Below are positions 9,575 through 18,453 of a stretch of 64,000 nucleotides of DNA, piece by piece. The notes under the pieces are model-generated. The model worked only from the letters and a program-made list of their open reading frames with translations, searched no databases and had not been told where the DNA came from. This stretch comes from Sphingobacterium sp. GVS05A. GTDB lineage: Bacteria > Bacteroidota > Bacteroidia > Sphingobacteriales > Sphingobacteriaceae. The DNA is taken from positions 186,001-250,000 of the forward strand of contig NZ_JAHXYR010000006.1 of the NCBI RefSeq assembly GCF_019969845.1. The letters are read 5' to 3'. Position 1 is the stretch's first letter, and each line of letters begins with the position of its first letter. Made by a program: the position numbers and the translations under genes.

Positions 9575-10024
9575 ATGAAGATAGCAGGATTATATGAAAC
9601 GCATATCCAGGTACGTAATCTGGAGGAGTCTGTCAATTTTTATACGAAGGTACTTGGCCTGCGGATTGCACACCGTGATCCCAATCGGCCTATCGTCTTT
9701 TTGTGGGTCGGTACAGGTAAGGAGTATATGCTGGGACTTTGGCAGGAGGAAGCAAATTTTCAACCGCGGCATTTTGCTTTTAGAACCAGTAAAGAAGATA
9801 TCTTGAATTACGCAGTAGACTATCTCAGGGAACGGGATTTGCAGCCTTACAATTTTTTGAAAGATGGTGTAGAAAAACCAATGGTATTTGCCTGGATGCC
9901 GGCACTGGCCATTTATTTTAACGATCCAGATGGAAATCAATTGGAATTTATTGCTCTATTGGAAGGTGAGGGGAGGCCAGAATTGGGGGTAATGTCCTAC
10001 GAGGATTGGTTGCAGCAGGAATAA
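9575..10024 (+). CDS. VOC (glyoxalase/dioxygenase superfamily) protein
   Basis: Protein of about 149 residues with the vicinal-oxygen-chelate fold. The first beta-alpha-beta unit is TMKIAGLYETHIQVRNLEES with VNFYTKVLGL, and the C-terminal half has the typical YFNDPDGNQLEFI ending with a metal-ligand glutamate. I prefer the ATG at 9575 (MKIAGL) because the alternative ATG at 9542 adds a poorly conserved leader. It may be a metal-dependent lyase, dioxygenase or resistance protein; the substrate is not deducible. Confidence 0.85.
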   Translation: MKIAGLYETHIQVRNLEESVNFYTKVLGLRIAHRDPNRPIVFLWVGTGKEYMLGLWQEEANFQPRHFAFRTSKEDILNYAVDYLRERDLQPYNFLKDGVEKPMVFAWMPALAIYFNDPDGNQLEFIALLEGEGRPELGVMSYEDWLQQE

Positions 10025-10026
10025 AA

Positions 10027-10058
10027 AAATAAGCGGCTATTTTATTAGCCGCTTATTT
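10027..10058 (+). terminator. rho-independent terminator
   Basis: A 13-bp perfect stem (10027-10039 with 10046-10058) starts directly after the VOC stop codon and ends in a run of T. A-rich bases on the other side would let it also serve the convergent DUF4180 gene. Confidence 0.85.
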
Positions 10059-10108
10059 TTTATGAAACGAGGTTGACAGGCCAGCCTTGAATGGATCGAG
10101 CTGCGCTG

Positions 10109-10471
10109 TTAACCCTTTGATAGTCTAGTAATGGCTTCATCCCGGGTAGCAACAAAGTTGATCTTACGGCCTTTGTTACTTTCGTAGATAAAATCATTCA
10201 AACTTTTGCTATTATAAATAGAAAAGTCACCAACAATAGCAACGTCAAAATCATACTGCGTATATTTTTGAAGAATATCCCCCGCCAACTTAGTTTTGAG
10301 TTCAAAAAAATCAGCCGAAATATTTTCTTGGTATAAGATTGCTTTGTATGCTTCCTGTGCGCCACAGTCTACCATGATCTGTAAACCATCATCGAGATTG
10401 TTGATGAGGATATCAGTGTCTTTTACTTCAGCGATATTTTTTTTGTTTACTTGGATAACGTCGATTTGCAT
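10109..10471 (-). CDS. DUF4180 domain-containing protein
   Basis: Small soluble protein of 120 residues that matches the DUF4180 pattern in length and layout: an N-terminal strand, a central DCGAQEAYKAILYQENISADFFELKTKLAG segment, then FDVAIVGDFS and a C-terminal FVATRDEAITRL. The fold resembles STAS or alpha/beta stress-associated domains, but no function is established. It lies 51 bp downstream of the Dyp-peroxidase gene on the same strand and could be co-transcribed with it. Confidence 0.75.
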   Translation of the reverse strand: MQIDVIQVNKKNIAEVKDTDILINNLDDGLQIMVDCGAQEAYKAILYQENISADFFELKTKLAGDILQKYTQYDFDVAIVGDFSIYNSKSLNDFIYESNKGRKINFVATRDEAITRLSKG

Positions 10472-10522
10472 AGTCGTAATATATTGAGTAGTAATGATTG
10501 TCTTTAAGCCGTAAAGATTGCT

Positions 10523-11446
10523 CTATCCTGCAAAATCTTTCAGCATATTAATAGATGGGCAGAAATATAATGTGCCGCTCTGAGCTGTACTAAAGTCCAG
10601 AATACGGTCATAATTACCTTCAGGATCACCTATAAACATTCGCTTTAGCATTTGTGTCACGGTACTAAATCTACTGGCATAAGCAATAAAATAAGTGCCC
10701 ATTTGATTATTGGCGATATTACCAAAAGGCATATTGTCCCTGACGATTTTGAGGTCATCGCCTACATTGGCTAAGGCCGAATGCGAATTTGTAGGTTTTA
10801 CATCATCCGCCATTTCAATATCATTGGTTTTACTTCGCCCAATAACTTTTTCTTGTTCGGATACCGGTAAGGCCCGCCAGCTGTTCATGTCGTGAATGTA
10901 TTTTTGAACAAAAAGATAGCTGCCACCTTTATAGGCTTGATCTTCATCTCCAATAATACCAAAGAAAGCACGGTCTTCACCTGTCGGGTTTTCGGTGCCG
11001 TCGACAAAACCTAGAATGCTTCTTCCGTCCCAATAACGAAAGCCGTGGATTTCTTCCTTGCAGTCAGCAACTGCTGCCAGGACATCGGAAATTTCGGCTG
11101 CCATGTCGATACAATAGCTTTGCTCTTCAGCGCGAATATGAAAATGGAGATCACCTGGGGTAGCAACAGCGACATGTTTTTGACCTACGATGGGCTCAAA
11201 AGGAATTAATTCTTTTGGTAATGGCTCCTGTAATGCTAATTTTTTCCAGGCATGATAACTGATCCCCATGACGACACTCGCTTTTATACCAGTCGAACGT
11301 ACCTGAGCTGAATTATTCAGATTGACGACCAGGGCACAGATCCGTTCAAACACTGGTTTCAGCTCTTTATTTTCCTGAAAATTCCATACCATGAAAACGG
11401 TATTGTTGCTGGGCGAATCGATAACATTCTGCGCTTGATTGTTCAT
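10523..11446 (-). CDS. Dyp-type (dye-decolorising) haem peroxidase
   Basis: Haem peroxidase of 307 residues. The family signature GFVDGTENP carries the distal Asp149. The proximal haem ligand is the histidine in KPTNSHSAL (His222), and Arg236 in IVRDNMPFG is the distal arginine. It has no signal peptide or Tat motif, so it should be cytosolic, or be packaged by an encapsulin that I do not see here. Typical activity is peroxide-dependent oxidation of dyes or other aromatic compounds; the natural substrate is unknown. A DUF4180 gene follows. Confidence 0.93.
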   Translation of the reverse strand: MNNQAQNVIDSPSNNTVFMVWNFQENKELKPVFERICALVVNLNNSAQVRSTGIKASVVMGISYHAWKKLALQEPLPKELIPFEPIVGQKHVAVATPGDLHFHIRAEEQSYCIDMAAEISDVLAAVADCKEEIHGFRYWDGRSILGFVDGTENPTGEDRAFFGIIGDEDQAYKGGSYLFVQKYIHDMNSWRALPVSEQEKVIGRSKTNDIEMADDVKPTNSHSALANVGDDLKIVRDNMPFGNIANNQMGTYFIAYASRFSTVTQMLKRMFIGDPEGNYDRILDFSTAQSGTLYFCPSINMLKDFAG

Positions 11447-11504
11447 AAAATATTGTATTGATTGGACATTGACAATAATACTAAGCTACAAATAAAATTG
11501 TAAT

Positions 11505-12290
11505 CTATGCTTTTCCCCTTACGTCGTTCATTTTTAAGGTCATTGATAGGGCTTCTGTTTCGATCCAGTTACTGTAATCTTCAATGGCTTTTAAACGCAG
11601 TTCATCTGTAATATATCCTTCTATTACCATTTGTTGTGACTGGGCAACTTTGATCCAGATTCCAAGATTGGTCTGAAAATGATCGTCGCCCTTGGTGTAG
11701 GTCAGATCGGCGTTGATTGTCTCAATGGTTGTAAATCCCTGTTGTTGGAGTAAAGTGGCGATTTCATCTGCGACACGGTTGTTCATACCCGCATCAGCAC
11801 GCCATTTCAGAAATGTATGATAAAACTCCTGCATACTGGTCGGTGGTGCTGGATTCCATTCAATTGCTGTATGGTTATAATCCAGGATCGAAAGCTGTCC
11901 TCCGGGTTTCAGCCAGGATTTGAACCGTTGTAAGGCTGCAGGAATATCACTTAGCCATTGCACTGTTCTTGCAGTCATAATCAGATCAAACTGATGTGGA
12001 GGCTCATAACTGAAAATATTATCACAGACCAGACTAAGATTGGAGGTGCCACCGTACTGCTGATTCCCTATATCAATAAAAGATTGAGTGTTGTCCAAAC
12101 CGATCACTGTTCCGTCCGCGATAAGTGATGCGGCTTCATTTGTCAGTGTTCCAGTGCCACAACCTACATCGAGGATCGCTAAACCAGGCTTTAACAGTGG
12201 AAGAATAGTCCGATAGTCATTTGCTAATGTTCGTCTTTCAAATATTTTATTTGCCTGTTGGTCTTTTCTGTCAATAAATTTCTCTTTCAT
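11505..12290 (-). CDS. class I SAM-dependent methyltransferase
   Basis: Methyltransferase of 261 residues. Motif I, ILDVGCGTGTLTNEAA, binds S-adenosylmethionine, followed by the acidic residue of motif II in VIGLDNTQSF and the motif near FDLIMTARTVQWLSD. The fold is of the UbiE/Methyltransf_11 type that methylates small molecules, but the substrate is unknown. It has its own upstream promoter (12311-12341) and runs in the direction of the Dyp peroxidase 58 bp further on. Confidence 0.85.
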   Translation of the reverse strand: MKEKFIDRKDQQANKIFERRTLANDYRTILPLLKPGLAILDVGCGTGTLTNEAASLIADGTVIGLDNTQSFIDIGNQQYGGTSNLSLVCDNIFSYEPPHQFDLIMTARTVQWLSDIPAALQRFKSWLKPGGQLSILDYNHTAIEWNPAPPTSMQEFYHTFLKWRADAGMNNRVADEIATLLQQQGFTTIETINADLTYTKGDDHFQTNLGIWIKVAQSQQMVIEGYITDELRLKAIEDYSNWIETEALSMTLKMNDVRGKA

Positions 12291-12310
12291 TTGATTGGTT
12301 TAGTGTACCG

Positions 12311-12341
12311 TAAATATAATTTGCTTTGACGATAAAACAAA
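12311..12341 (-). promoter_or_regulatory. Bacteroidota-type promoter of the methyltransferase gene
   Basis: Read on the minus strand, TTTG at 12341-12338 is followed after 19 bp by TATATTTA at 12318-12311, which is one mismatch from the TTTG-N19-21-TAnnTTTG consensus. It ends about 20 bp before the start codon of the methyltransferase. Confidence 0.6.
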
Positions 12342-12360
12342 CTTCTTTTTGATTGAATGG

Positions 12361-12624
12361 CTATGTACTTCCAAAGCCTCCGCTGACAAGGATCATCTGA
12401 ATCCGGTTTGCCCTGTATAGCTGGATACTTTTGTTTAATCGTTCCTGTAGTCTCTCCGAGGGACTACCGTCGGGGTTGATTTTATTACCGAGAACAATAC
12501 CGATAGCCGCTTTGGTCTTTTTGTCACGCAGCCCATCGATACAAATCAATATACTTTGGATCAGAAATACGATAAGCCCAAGTTTCATCCCTGATGTAAT
12601 GATCTTCAATATGTCCTTTAGCAA
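12361..12624 (-). pseudogene. truncated YdcF/SanA/ElyC-like (DUF218) gene
   Basis: An 87-residue open frame that matches only the N-terminal part of the SanA/YdcF family. It has one membrane segment (LIVFLIQSILICI), then AIGIVLGNKINPDGSPSERL and the start of the IxVSGG motif, and stops directly after VSGGFGST. The family normally continues for another 100 or more residues containing the catalytic-looking core. The next 70 bp hold only the methyltransferase promoter, so the rest of the gene has been deleted rather than shifted out of frame. A functional mini-protein cannot be excluded, but a remnant is more likely. Confidence 0.7.
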
Positions 12625-12874
12625 TTGATTTTTTAGTTAAATGATTCACTGTCGTTGTAGCGATCTATTTTGAAAATAGCAAAAAATAAGGTTAAAAACT
12701 AAAAGACGTAGGTTACAGCAAAAAAAGATCTGGGGGTACTCCAGAAAATAAGATCTTTCAGCGGATGAGATGTTAAAGAGTTTGAGGAGATTGCTTTATA
12801 ATGGTGTTTTTTTATTTATAATTTTATATAAACAATATCATTAAGTATTTGTTAATATTTCAAACAACTATTTT

Positions 12875-13912
12875 ATGAAGTATCTTTTTTCAATTATCTT
12901 AATTGTAGTCCTCCTGTATGGAGAGACGAATGCCTGCACCAGGGTGGTCTACAAGGGGCCCGGTCAAACGGTTATTACAGCACGTAGCATGGACTGGAAG
13001 GATGACATTGCTGCGAATATTTGGGTATTTCCGCGTGGTGTGCAAAGAAGTGGTGAAGTGGGGCCGCAATCGCTGACCTGGACATCACAATATGGTAGTG
13101 TGATTGCTAGTGCATGGGATATTGCGACCGTGGATGGACTGAATGAAAAGGGACTGGTCGCCAATGTCCTTTGGCTGGTCGAGTCTACTTATCCTAAATT
13201 TGATCCCACCGGAACAAAAAAGGGGCTAGCGATCTCTGCTTGGGCACAATATGTACTTGACAATTTTGCGACGGTGGCTGAGGCGGTGAAGGTGTTGCAG
13301 GACGAGCCTTTTGTAATTGTGAGTGACTATATTCCGGGAACCGAAAAGTTTACGACCGTACATCTATCCCTTTCGGATGCAACGGGTGACAATGCCATCT
13401 TTGAATATATCAATGGAAAATTGGTTATTCACCATAATGCAGCATATACGGTGATGACAAATTCACCCGTATTTGAGGAACAGCTGGCTTTAAACAGATA
13501 CTGGCAGGGAATCCCGGGGACAATTATGCTTCCGGGTACCAATCGGGCTGCAGATCGTTTTGTGCGTGCTTCGTATTATATCAATGCCATCCCGCAAACG
13601 GAGGATACACGAACTGCTGTCGCGAGTGTATTTAGTGTCATTCGTAATTGCTCTGTCCCATTTGGTATCAGCTCGGAAACTGAACCTAATATTTCCTCTA
13701 CCCGATGGCGGTCAGTCGCAGATCAAAAGAATAAAGTTTATTATTTTGAGAATGTGTTGACTCCGGGAACTTTATGGGTGGATCTTACTAAATTTGATTT
13801 GAAAAAAGGCTCCCCTGTTATGAAATTAGATTTAAAACAGGGCATAGCAATTAATGGCATCTCAAATGGACTATTTAAATCTGCCAACGCCTTTAAATTT
13901 ATGGGTATATAG
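12875..13912 (+). CDS. linear amide C-N hydrolase (choloylglycine hydrolase/penicillin V acylase family)
   Basis: Ntn-hydrolase of 345 residues. After a signal peptide (MKYLFSIILIVVLLYGETNA) the mature protein would begin with Cys21, the N-terminal nucleophile of this family. Downstream are the expected SMDW motif (Arg-Ser-Met-Asp-Trp near residue 39), LNEKGLVANVLWL, and TNSPVFEEQLALNRYW. Members cleave amide bonds in bile salts, penicillin V or N-acyl homoserine lactones. The substrate here is unknown. Export to the periplasm is supported by the leader. It is monocistronic and ends at a strong hairpin. Confidence 0.88.
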   Translation: MKYLFSIILIVVLLYGETNACTRVVYKGPGQTVITARSMDWKDDIAANIWVFPRGVQRSGEVGPQSLTWTSQYGSVIASAWDIATVDGLNEKGLVANVLWLVESTYPKFDPTGTKKGLAISAWAQYVLDNFATVAEAVKVLQDEPFVIVSDYIPGTEKFTTVHLSLSDATGDNAIFEYINGKLVIHHNAAYTVMTNSPVFEEQLALNRYWQGIPGTIMLPGTNRAADRFVRASYYINAIPQTEDTRTAVASVFSVIRNCSVPFGISSETEPNISSTRWRSVADQKNKVYYFENVLTPGTLWVDLTKFDLKKGSPVMKLDLKQGIAINGISNGLFKSANAFKFMGI

Positions 13913-13928
13913 TCGTGTGAAAATAATA

Positions 13929-13975
13929 AAAGCCAATAGGGTGTCTGATATTTTTGGACACCCTATTGGCTTTTA
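13929..13975. terminator. bidirectional terminator hairpin
   Basis: A perfect 18-bp stem (13929-13946 with 13958-13975) with an 11-base loop separates the amidase gene from the convergent RND efflux operon. Its ends are A-rich and T-rich on both strands. Confidence 0.85.
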
Positions 13976-14058
13976 ATTTATTCGTATTCCCGAGCATCTC
14001 TTTTCAACGATCAATGCGCATGGGCTTCGTTTTTATTCTTAGGACAGCTTTCTTGTTT

Positions 14059-15156
14059 TTATTTAACGGTGGTGCCATCCGCGATTTCTTCATCGGCTTT
14101 ACTCACAAGCCGCATGGTCGGATTAAGATTGCCAAAGATTTCTACCTGTCCGTCAATGCTACGTCCTTTTTGTACCGGAACACGACTTGTTTTGTTGTCC
14201 ACAACGGCGATGACAAAACTTCCTTCACCTGAGGTAAAGACTGCGGCTTTGGGAACAACAAAGGTGCTATCCTGAGAAGTCAGGGGCAGCTCGACCTCAG
14301 CAACCATACCCGGGAGGAGTTTGTTGTTGGTATTTGTAATGTCGATTTCAACTCGTTCAGATCTGAATCTGCTATCCAGCGCGCCTGACTTGCGTGCGAT
14401 CTTACCTGAAAACTGTTGGCCCGGCAAGGACTTTACGGTAAACTGCAGCGGTTGATCTGCTGCCAGGAAGCCGGCATATTGTTCGGGTACGGCAACAGCC
14501 AAACGGAGCTTGCTCTGTTGCTGGATGGTCATGATGGGCATCTCCGAACCCCTGCCCGCTGGTCCGACATACGCACCCTGATTGACATTACGTGTAGCGA
14601 TAACACCATCAAATGGGGCACGTATTTCGAGGTAGTTCAATAGGTTCTGTACCTCCGCATAGGCAGATTTTGCCGCCTGAAATTGGGCGAAATCAGCATT
14701 CTTTTTCGCTTCGGCGACCTCAAGATCCAGTCGGGCTACAGTACCTTCGACTTTACTGGTTTCGAACAGTCTATCGTAGGTACTTTTGGTGGCCATGTAA
14801 ATCGCTTCCTGCGACTTTAACCTTGATTTTGCGGCTGACAATTGTGAACTCAATTCTGGAGCCTCGAGTACAGCTAACAGCTGTCCGGTCTGAACCCGAC
14901 TGCCAATGTCAACTTTTAATGCTCGTACATAGCTGCTCACTTTGGCATAAATTTCTACCTGCTGAAATCCACTGATCTCGCCCGGTATCTGCATCTTGTT
15001 TGTTAGTTTCTGTTTGGACGGTGCAAATGTTTCCATTGCTGGACTTGCCGTTACAACTGCTACTTTTTTGCTGTTTTCCTCGGCAGCGGACTGACATCCG
15101 GTTAAGTAGGCGAGCAGGCCAACTGCGGATAATATTTTTAGGAGATTGTGTTTCAT
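14059..15156 (-). CDS. RND efflux periplasmic adaptor subunit (lipoprotein)
   Basis: Membrane-fusion protein of 365 residues. The leader ends in a lipobox (LAYLTGC, Cys21), so it is probably anchored as a lipoprotein. Residues 55-105 (IPGEISGFQQVEIYAKVSSY) form the first lipoyl half, followed by a helical hairpin (residues 105-170), the second lipoyl half (IRAPFDGVIATRNVNQGAYV) and a beta barrel. It would bridge the inner-membrane pump to the TolC-like channel. It is the last gene of a three-gene operon; its start overlaps the pump stop codon by 4 bp, which points to translational coupling. Confidence 0.92.
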   Translation of the reverse strand: MKHNLLKILSAVGLLAYLTGCQSAAEENSKKVAVVTASPAMETFAPSKQKLTNKMQIPGEISGFQQVEIYAKVSSYVRALKVDIGSRVQTGQLLAVLEAPELSSQLSAAKSRLKSQEAIYMATKSTYDRLFETSKVEGTVARLDLEVAEAKKNADFAQFQAAKSAYAEVQNLLNYLEIRAPFDGVIATRNVNQGAYVGPAGRGSEMPIMTIQQQSKLRLAVAVPEQYAGFLAADQPLQFTVKSLPGQQFSGKIARKSGALDSRFRSERVEIDITNTNNKLLPGMVAEVELPLTSQDSTFVVPKAAVFTSGEGSFVIAVVDNKTSRVPVQKGRSIDGQVEIFGNLNPTMRLVSKADEEIADGTTVK

Positions 15157-18100
15157 GATAAAGGTTTTAATGCTGCGATATAATGTTTACTTTCTTCGTC
15201 TTCGGGATCTAAGGAGATCGATTGGGTGCTGCTTTTCTCTTGTGCCCAAGCAAATATTAAAGGTAAAATCACCAGTACGGCAAAGGTGGAGAAGAGTAAG
15301 CCTCCGATAACGGCACGTCCCAATGGGGATACCTGTTCACCGCCTTCACCATGACCGATAGCCATTGGCAACATCCCGACAATCATGGCCAAACTGGTCA
15401 TAATAATAGGACGTAGACGCAGTGAGGCTGCTTCGCGTGCTGCTGCCAATGCATTTTGATTGTGCTTGCGGATATGCTCCGCATTGGTGATCAATAGCAC
15501 CGCATTGGCGATGGATACACCCACAGACATAATAATACCCATATAGGATTGCATGTTGAGTGTTGAACCGGTCATTAAGAGCATCAGTAAGGATCCAAGA
15601 ACAACTGCTGGCACGGTGGTGAGAACAACCAAGGATACTTTGAACGACTGAAAGTTGGCCGAAAGCATCAGAAATATCACAATAATTGCTACAGCCAAAC
15701 CTGCCTGTAGGCTATCCATGGTTTCATTTAATACTTTTCCCAATCCGATTTGTTCCACCGAAAGACCGCGTGGAAGTTCGCCCAAAGCTTTAATACTATG
15801 TTGTACATCATTGGAGGCTGTTTTCAGATCCGTATGGTCGATATTGGCCGTGACAGAAATGTAGGGCATAGCACCTAAGTTGTCATTCTCGCCATAAGTA
15901 TAAGATGGCGTAATGGTGGCAATGTCGCTCAGTATTGGTCTTGACGAATTTTTTAACAATGGTATTTCTCCAATCTCTTTCTCGTCTTTCATTTTATCAA
16001 TCGGAACCTGTACTTGTACATTGTAGGATAGCCCCGCTTTTTCATCAATCCAGGTATTTTTCTCTGTATAACGGGAGGACGATGTTGCTGCGATCAATGA
16101 TCGGGTCACTTCTGCAAGGTCAATACCGAGCTGAGCGGCACGCACCCGGTCAATATTGATGTCATAGGACGGGTATTTGATGGATTGTGCCAGCTGTACA
16201 TCCCTGAAATAGGGGATAGCTTTCAGTTCTTCGATTAATTTACCTGCATATTTCTCATTATTTTTTTTGTTCTTACTGGCAATTCGCACCTCGATCGGTG
16301 TTGGTGAACCTTGGCTCAGGACTTTATCGGTGAGTTCGATGGGTTCAAAGGAAACTTGCACATCTGGAAGAGCGGCCTTGAGTCGCTTTCTGTATTCATC
16401 GCGGAAGCTGTCCATATCGTTCTCGTAATCTTTAAGAGCGATTTGAAAAACTGCCTCATGAGGCCCAGCCATAAATAGGTAGATCGGCGATACAGAGAAC
16501 TGCCCTGGGTGCTGGCCAATGTACACGGAGGAGATCCCTATATGTTCTTTTCCAACGAGTTTTTCAAGTTCGGCCAATGCGCGTTTGGCTTTCTCTTCGG
16601 TACGTTCGATACGGGTTCCTTCAACCGCACGCAGACGCATCTGAAATTGGCTCGAATTGACCTTTGGAAATACGTCCTGTCCAATCGTATTGAGTAAAAC
16701 GAGCACCAGGCTTATGGCACCAACCAGGTAGACGACGGTGATAATTTTCTTCTGTTTGAACAGTCTGTCGATCATTTTCATAAACCGATTTCTGAAACGT
16801 TCAAACAGGCTGATCTTGCCATCGTTGTTAAAATCTTCCCGTTCGACAAGGAGTTTCTTCTGATTCAAGGTATCTTGTTCGGATTCAACGGATAGACCTG
16901 TTTCGGCAAATTTTATTTCATCTGCATTCAGTCCTTTTGGATTTATTTTATGTGGACCGGTCTTGTGGTGATCTTTCATCAACCAGTTGGCCATGATCGG
17001 TACAAAAGTCTGTGACAGCAGGAAGGAGATGATCATGGAGAATCCAATGGACAGGGCTAAGGGTAAGAATAGGGATCCCGGAATACCTGTCATTGTAAAT
17101 GCAGGCGCAAATACGGCAAGGATACACAATAAAATCAACAGCTTTGGCAGGGCAATTTCCTTACAGGCATCCCAGATTGCCAATGCTTTGGGTTTGCCCA
17201 TATCCAGATGCTGGTGTATATTCTCTATCGTAACCGTACTCTCGTCAACGAGGATGCCGATTGCCAGTGCCAACCCACTCAGTGACATTAGATTGATCGT
17301 CTGTCCAAATAGTTTCAGGAAGAGTACGCCCGAAATAACAGAGATTGGGATTGTTAGGATAACAATTAAAGCTGCTCTACGGTCGCCCAAAAATAATAAG
17401 ACCATCAGACCAGTGAGTATTGCTCCGATAGCGCCTTCGGTAATCAAACTTTTGACGGAGTTGATGACATAGACGGATTGGTCAAACTCATAGGATAATT
17501 TGACATCCTCGGGCAGGGTATTCTGTATTTTTGGAAGTGCGGCCTTCAGATTTTGTACGACCTCCCAAGTGGAGGCATCCCCGGCTTTGGCAATGCTGAC
17601 GTAGACCGATCGTTTGCCATTGACCAGTGCATAACCTGCTGTGACATCGGCACCATCTTTTACAGTAGCTATATCACCCAGATAGAGATTTTGTACACTG
17701 CCTTTAAAAAGCGGAATTTTCTCAAAATCCTTCACATCACGAATGGTGTTATTGGTGGGTGTAATGTAGTTTTTATCTTTTATACGGACATTTCCGGCAG
17801 GTGCGGTCTGGTTGTTGAGTTTTAATGCTTCGACGACCTGATCAGGGGTCATATTGTGACTGCGCATCAGATCGGGGTCAACATTGACTTCGATTGTACG
17901 TGGACTACCTCCAAAAGGTGGTGGGGAAAGTAATCCCGGTATGGAGGTAAAAGAAGCCCGTACATAGACATTGGCTAGATCCTGGAGTTCGTTGTTAGAA
18001 CGTTTATCACTGCTGAGTACCAGCTGCCCTACAGGGAGTGAAGATGCGTCAAACCGGATAATAAAGGGTGGTTGTGATCCTGGGGGAAAGGACGCCTGGA

Positions 18101-18443
18101 TCCGGTTGGCCAATGCACTCAATTCGGCTGCAGCCTGAGCCATATTGGTGTCTTCGTAGTAGGAGATCTTCATTAAGGTCAGCCCCTGGATATTTTTGGT
18201 CTCAATGGATTTGACTCCGTTGGCAAAAAGCAGGATATTGACGTAGTTTTTAGCAAAATAGGACTCCATCTGATCTGGAGAATAACCTCCAAAGGGGTGC
18301 GCAATATAAATAACAGGAAGGTTCATTTTGGGCAAAATGTCTACCTTGATCGTGCGTACTGCGCCTATTCCGAATACAATAAGGCCCATGACCAACACAA
18401 GGATGGAGATCGGCTTACGTAAGGCAAAACGTATTAAATTCAT
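15153..18443 (-). CDS. RND family efflux transporter permease
   Basis: Pump of 1096 residues with the usual inner-membrane RND layout: one transmembrane helix near residue 15, a periplasmic half, helices 2-6 with the charged proton relay in LALAIGILVDESTVTIENI, then a second similar half ending with SVGVSIANAVLLITNAEHI. It is a little longer than typical because of a cytoplasmic insert around residues 490-550 that is rich in charged residues and contains an EF-hand-like stretch (DFNNDGKISLFERF). The sequence fits the HAE1/CusA-like multidrug group; the substrates are unknown. It lies 10 bp after the TolC gene. Confidence 0.94.
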   Translation of the reverse strand: MNLIRFALRKPISILVLVMGLIVFGIGAVRTIKVDILPKMNLPVIYIAHPFGGYSPDQMESYFAKNYVNILLFANGVKSIETKNIQGLTLMKISYYEDTNMAQAAAELSALANRIQASFPPGSQPPFIIRFDASSLPVGQLVLSSDKRSNNELQDLANVYVRASFTSIPGLLSPPPFGGSPRTIEVNVDPDLMRSHNMTPDQVVEALKLNNQTAPAGNVRIKDKNYITPTNNTIRDVKDFEKIPLFKGSVQNLYLGDIATVKDGADVTAGYALVNGKRSVYVSIAKAGDASTWEVVQNLKAALPKIQNTLPEDVKLSYEFDQSVYVINSVKSLITEGAIGAILTGLMVLLFLGDRRAALIVILTIPISVISGVLFLKLFGQTINLMSLSGLALAIGILVDESTVTIENIHQHLDMGKPKALAIWDACKEIALPKLLILLCILAVFAPAFTMTGIPGSLFLPLALSIGFSMIISFLLSQTFVPIMANWLMKDHHKTGPHKINPKGLNADEIKFAETGLSVESEQDTLNQKKLLVEREDFNNDGKISLFERFRNRFMKMIDRLFKQKKIITVVYLVGAISLVLVLLNTIGQDVFPKVNSSQFQMRLRAVEGTRIERTEEKAKRALAELEKLVGKEHIGISSVYIGQHPGQFSVSPIYLFMAGPHEAVFQIALKDYENDMDSFRDEYRKRLKAALPDVQVSFEPIELTDKVLSQGSPTPIEVRIASKNKKNNEKYAGKLIEELKAIPYFRDVQLAQSIKYPSYDINIDRVRAAQLGIDLAEVTRSLIAATSSSRYTEKNTWIDEKAGLSYNVQVQVPIDKMKDEKEIGEIPLLKNSSRPILSDIATITPSYTYGENDNLGAMPYISVTANIDHTDLKTASNDVQHSIKALGELPRGLSVEQIGLGKVLNETMDSLQAGLAVAIIVIFLMLSANFQSFKVSLVVLTTVPAVVLGSLLMLLMTGSTLNMQSYMGIIMSVGVSIANAVLLITNAEHIRKHNQNALAAAREAASLRLRPIIMTSLAMIVGMLPMAIGHGEGGEQVSPLGRAVIGGLLFSTFAVLVILPLIFAWAQEKSSTQSISLDPEDEESKHYIAALKPLS

Positions 18444-18453
18444 GCGGTGTTAT

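Noticed and set aside
12724..12758. Possible hairpin AAAGATCT/AGATCTTT upstream of the amidase gene
   Set aside because: It competes with an inner weak stem, has no T run and no gene end at the right place.
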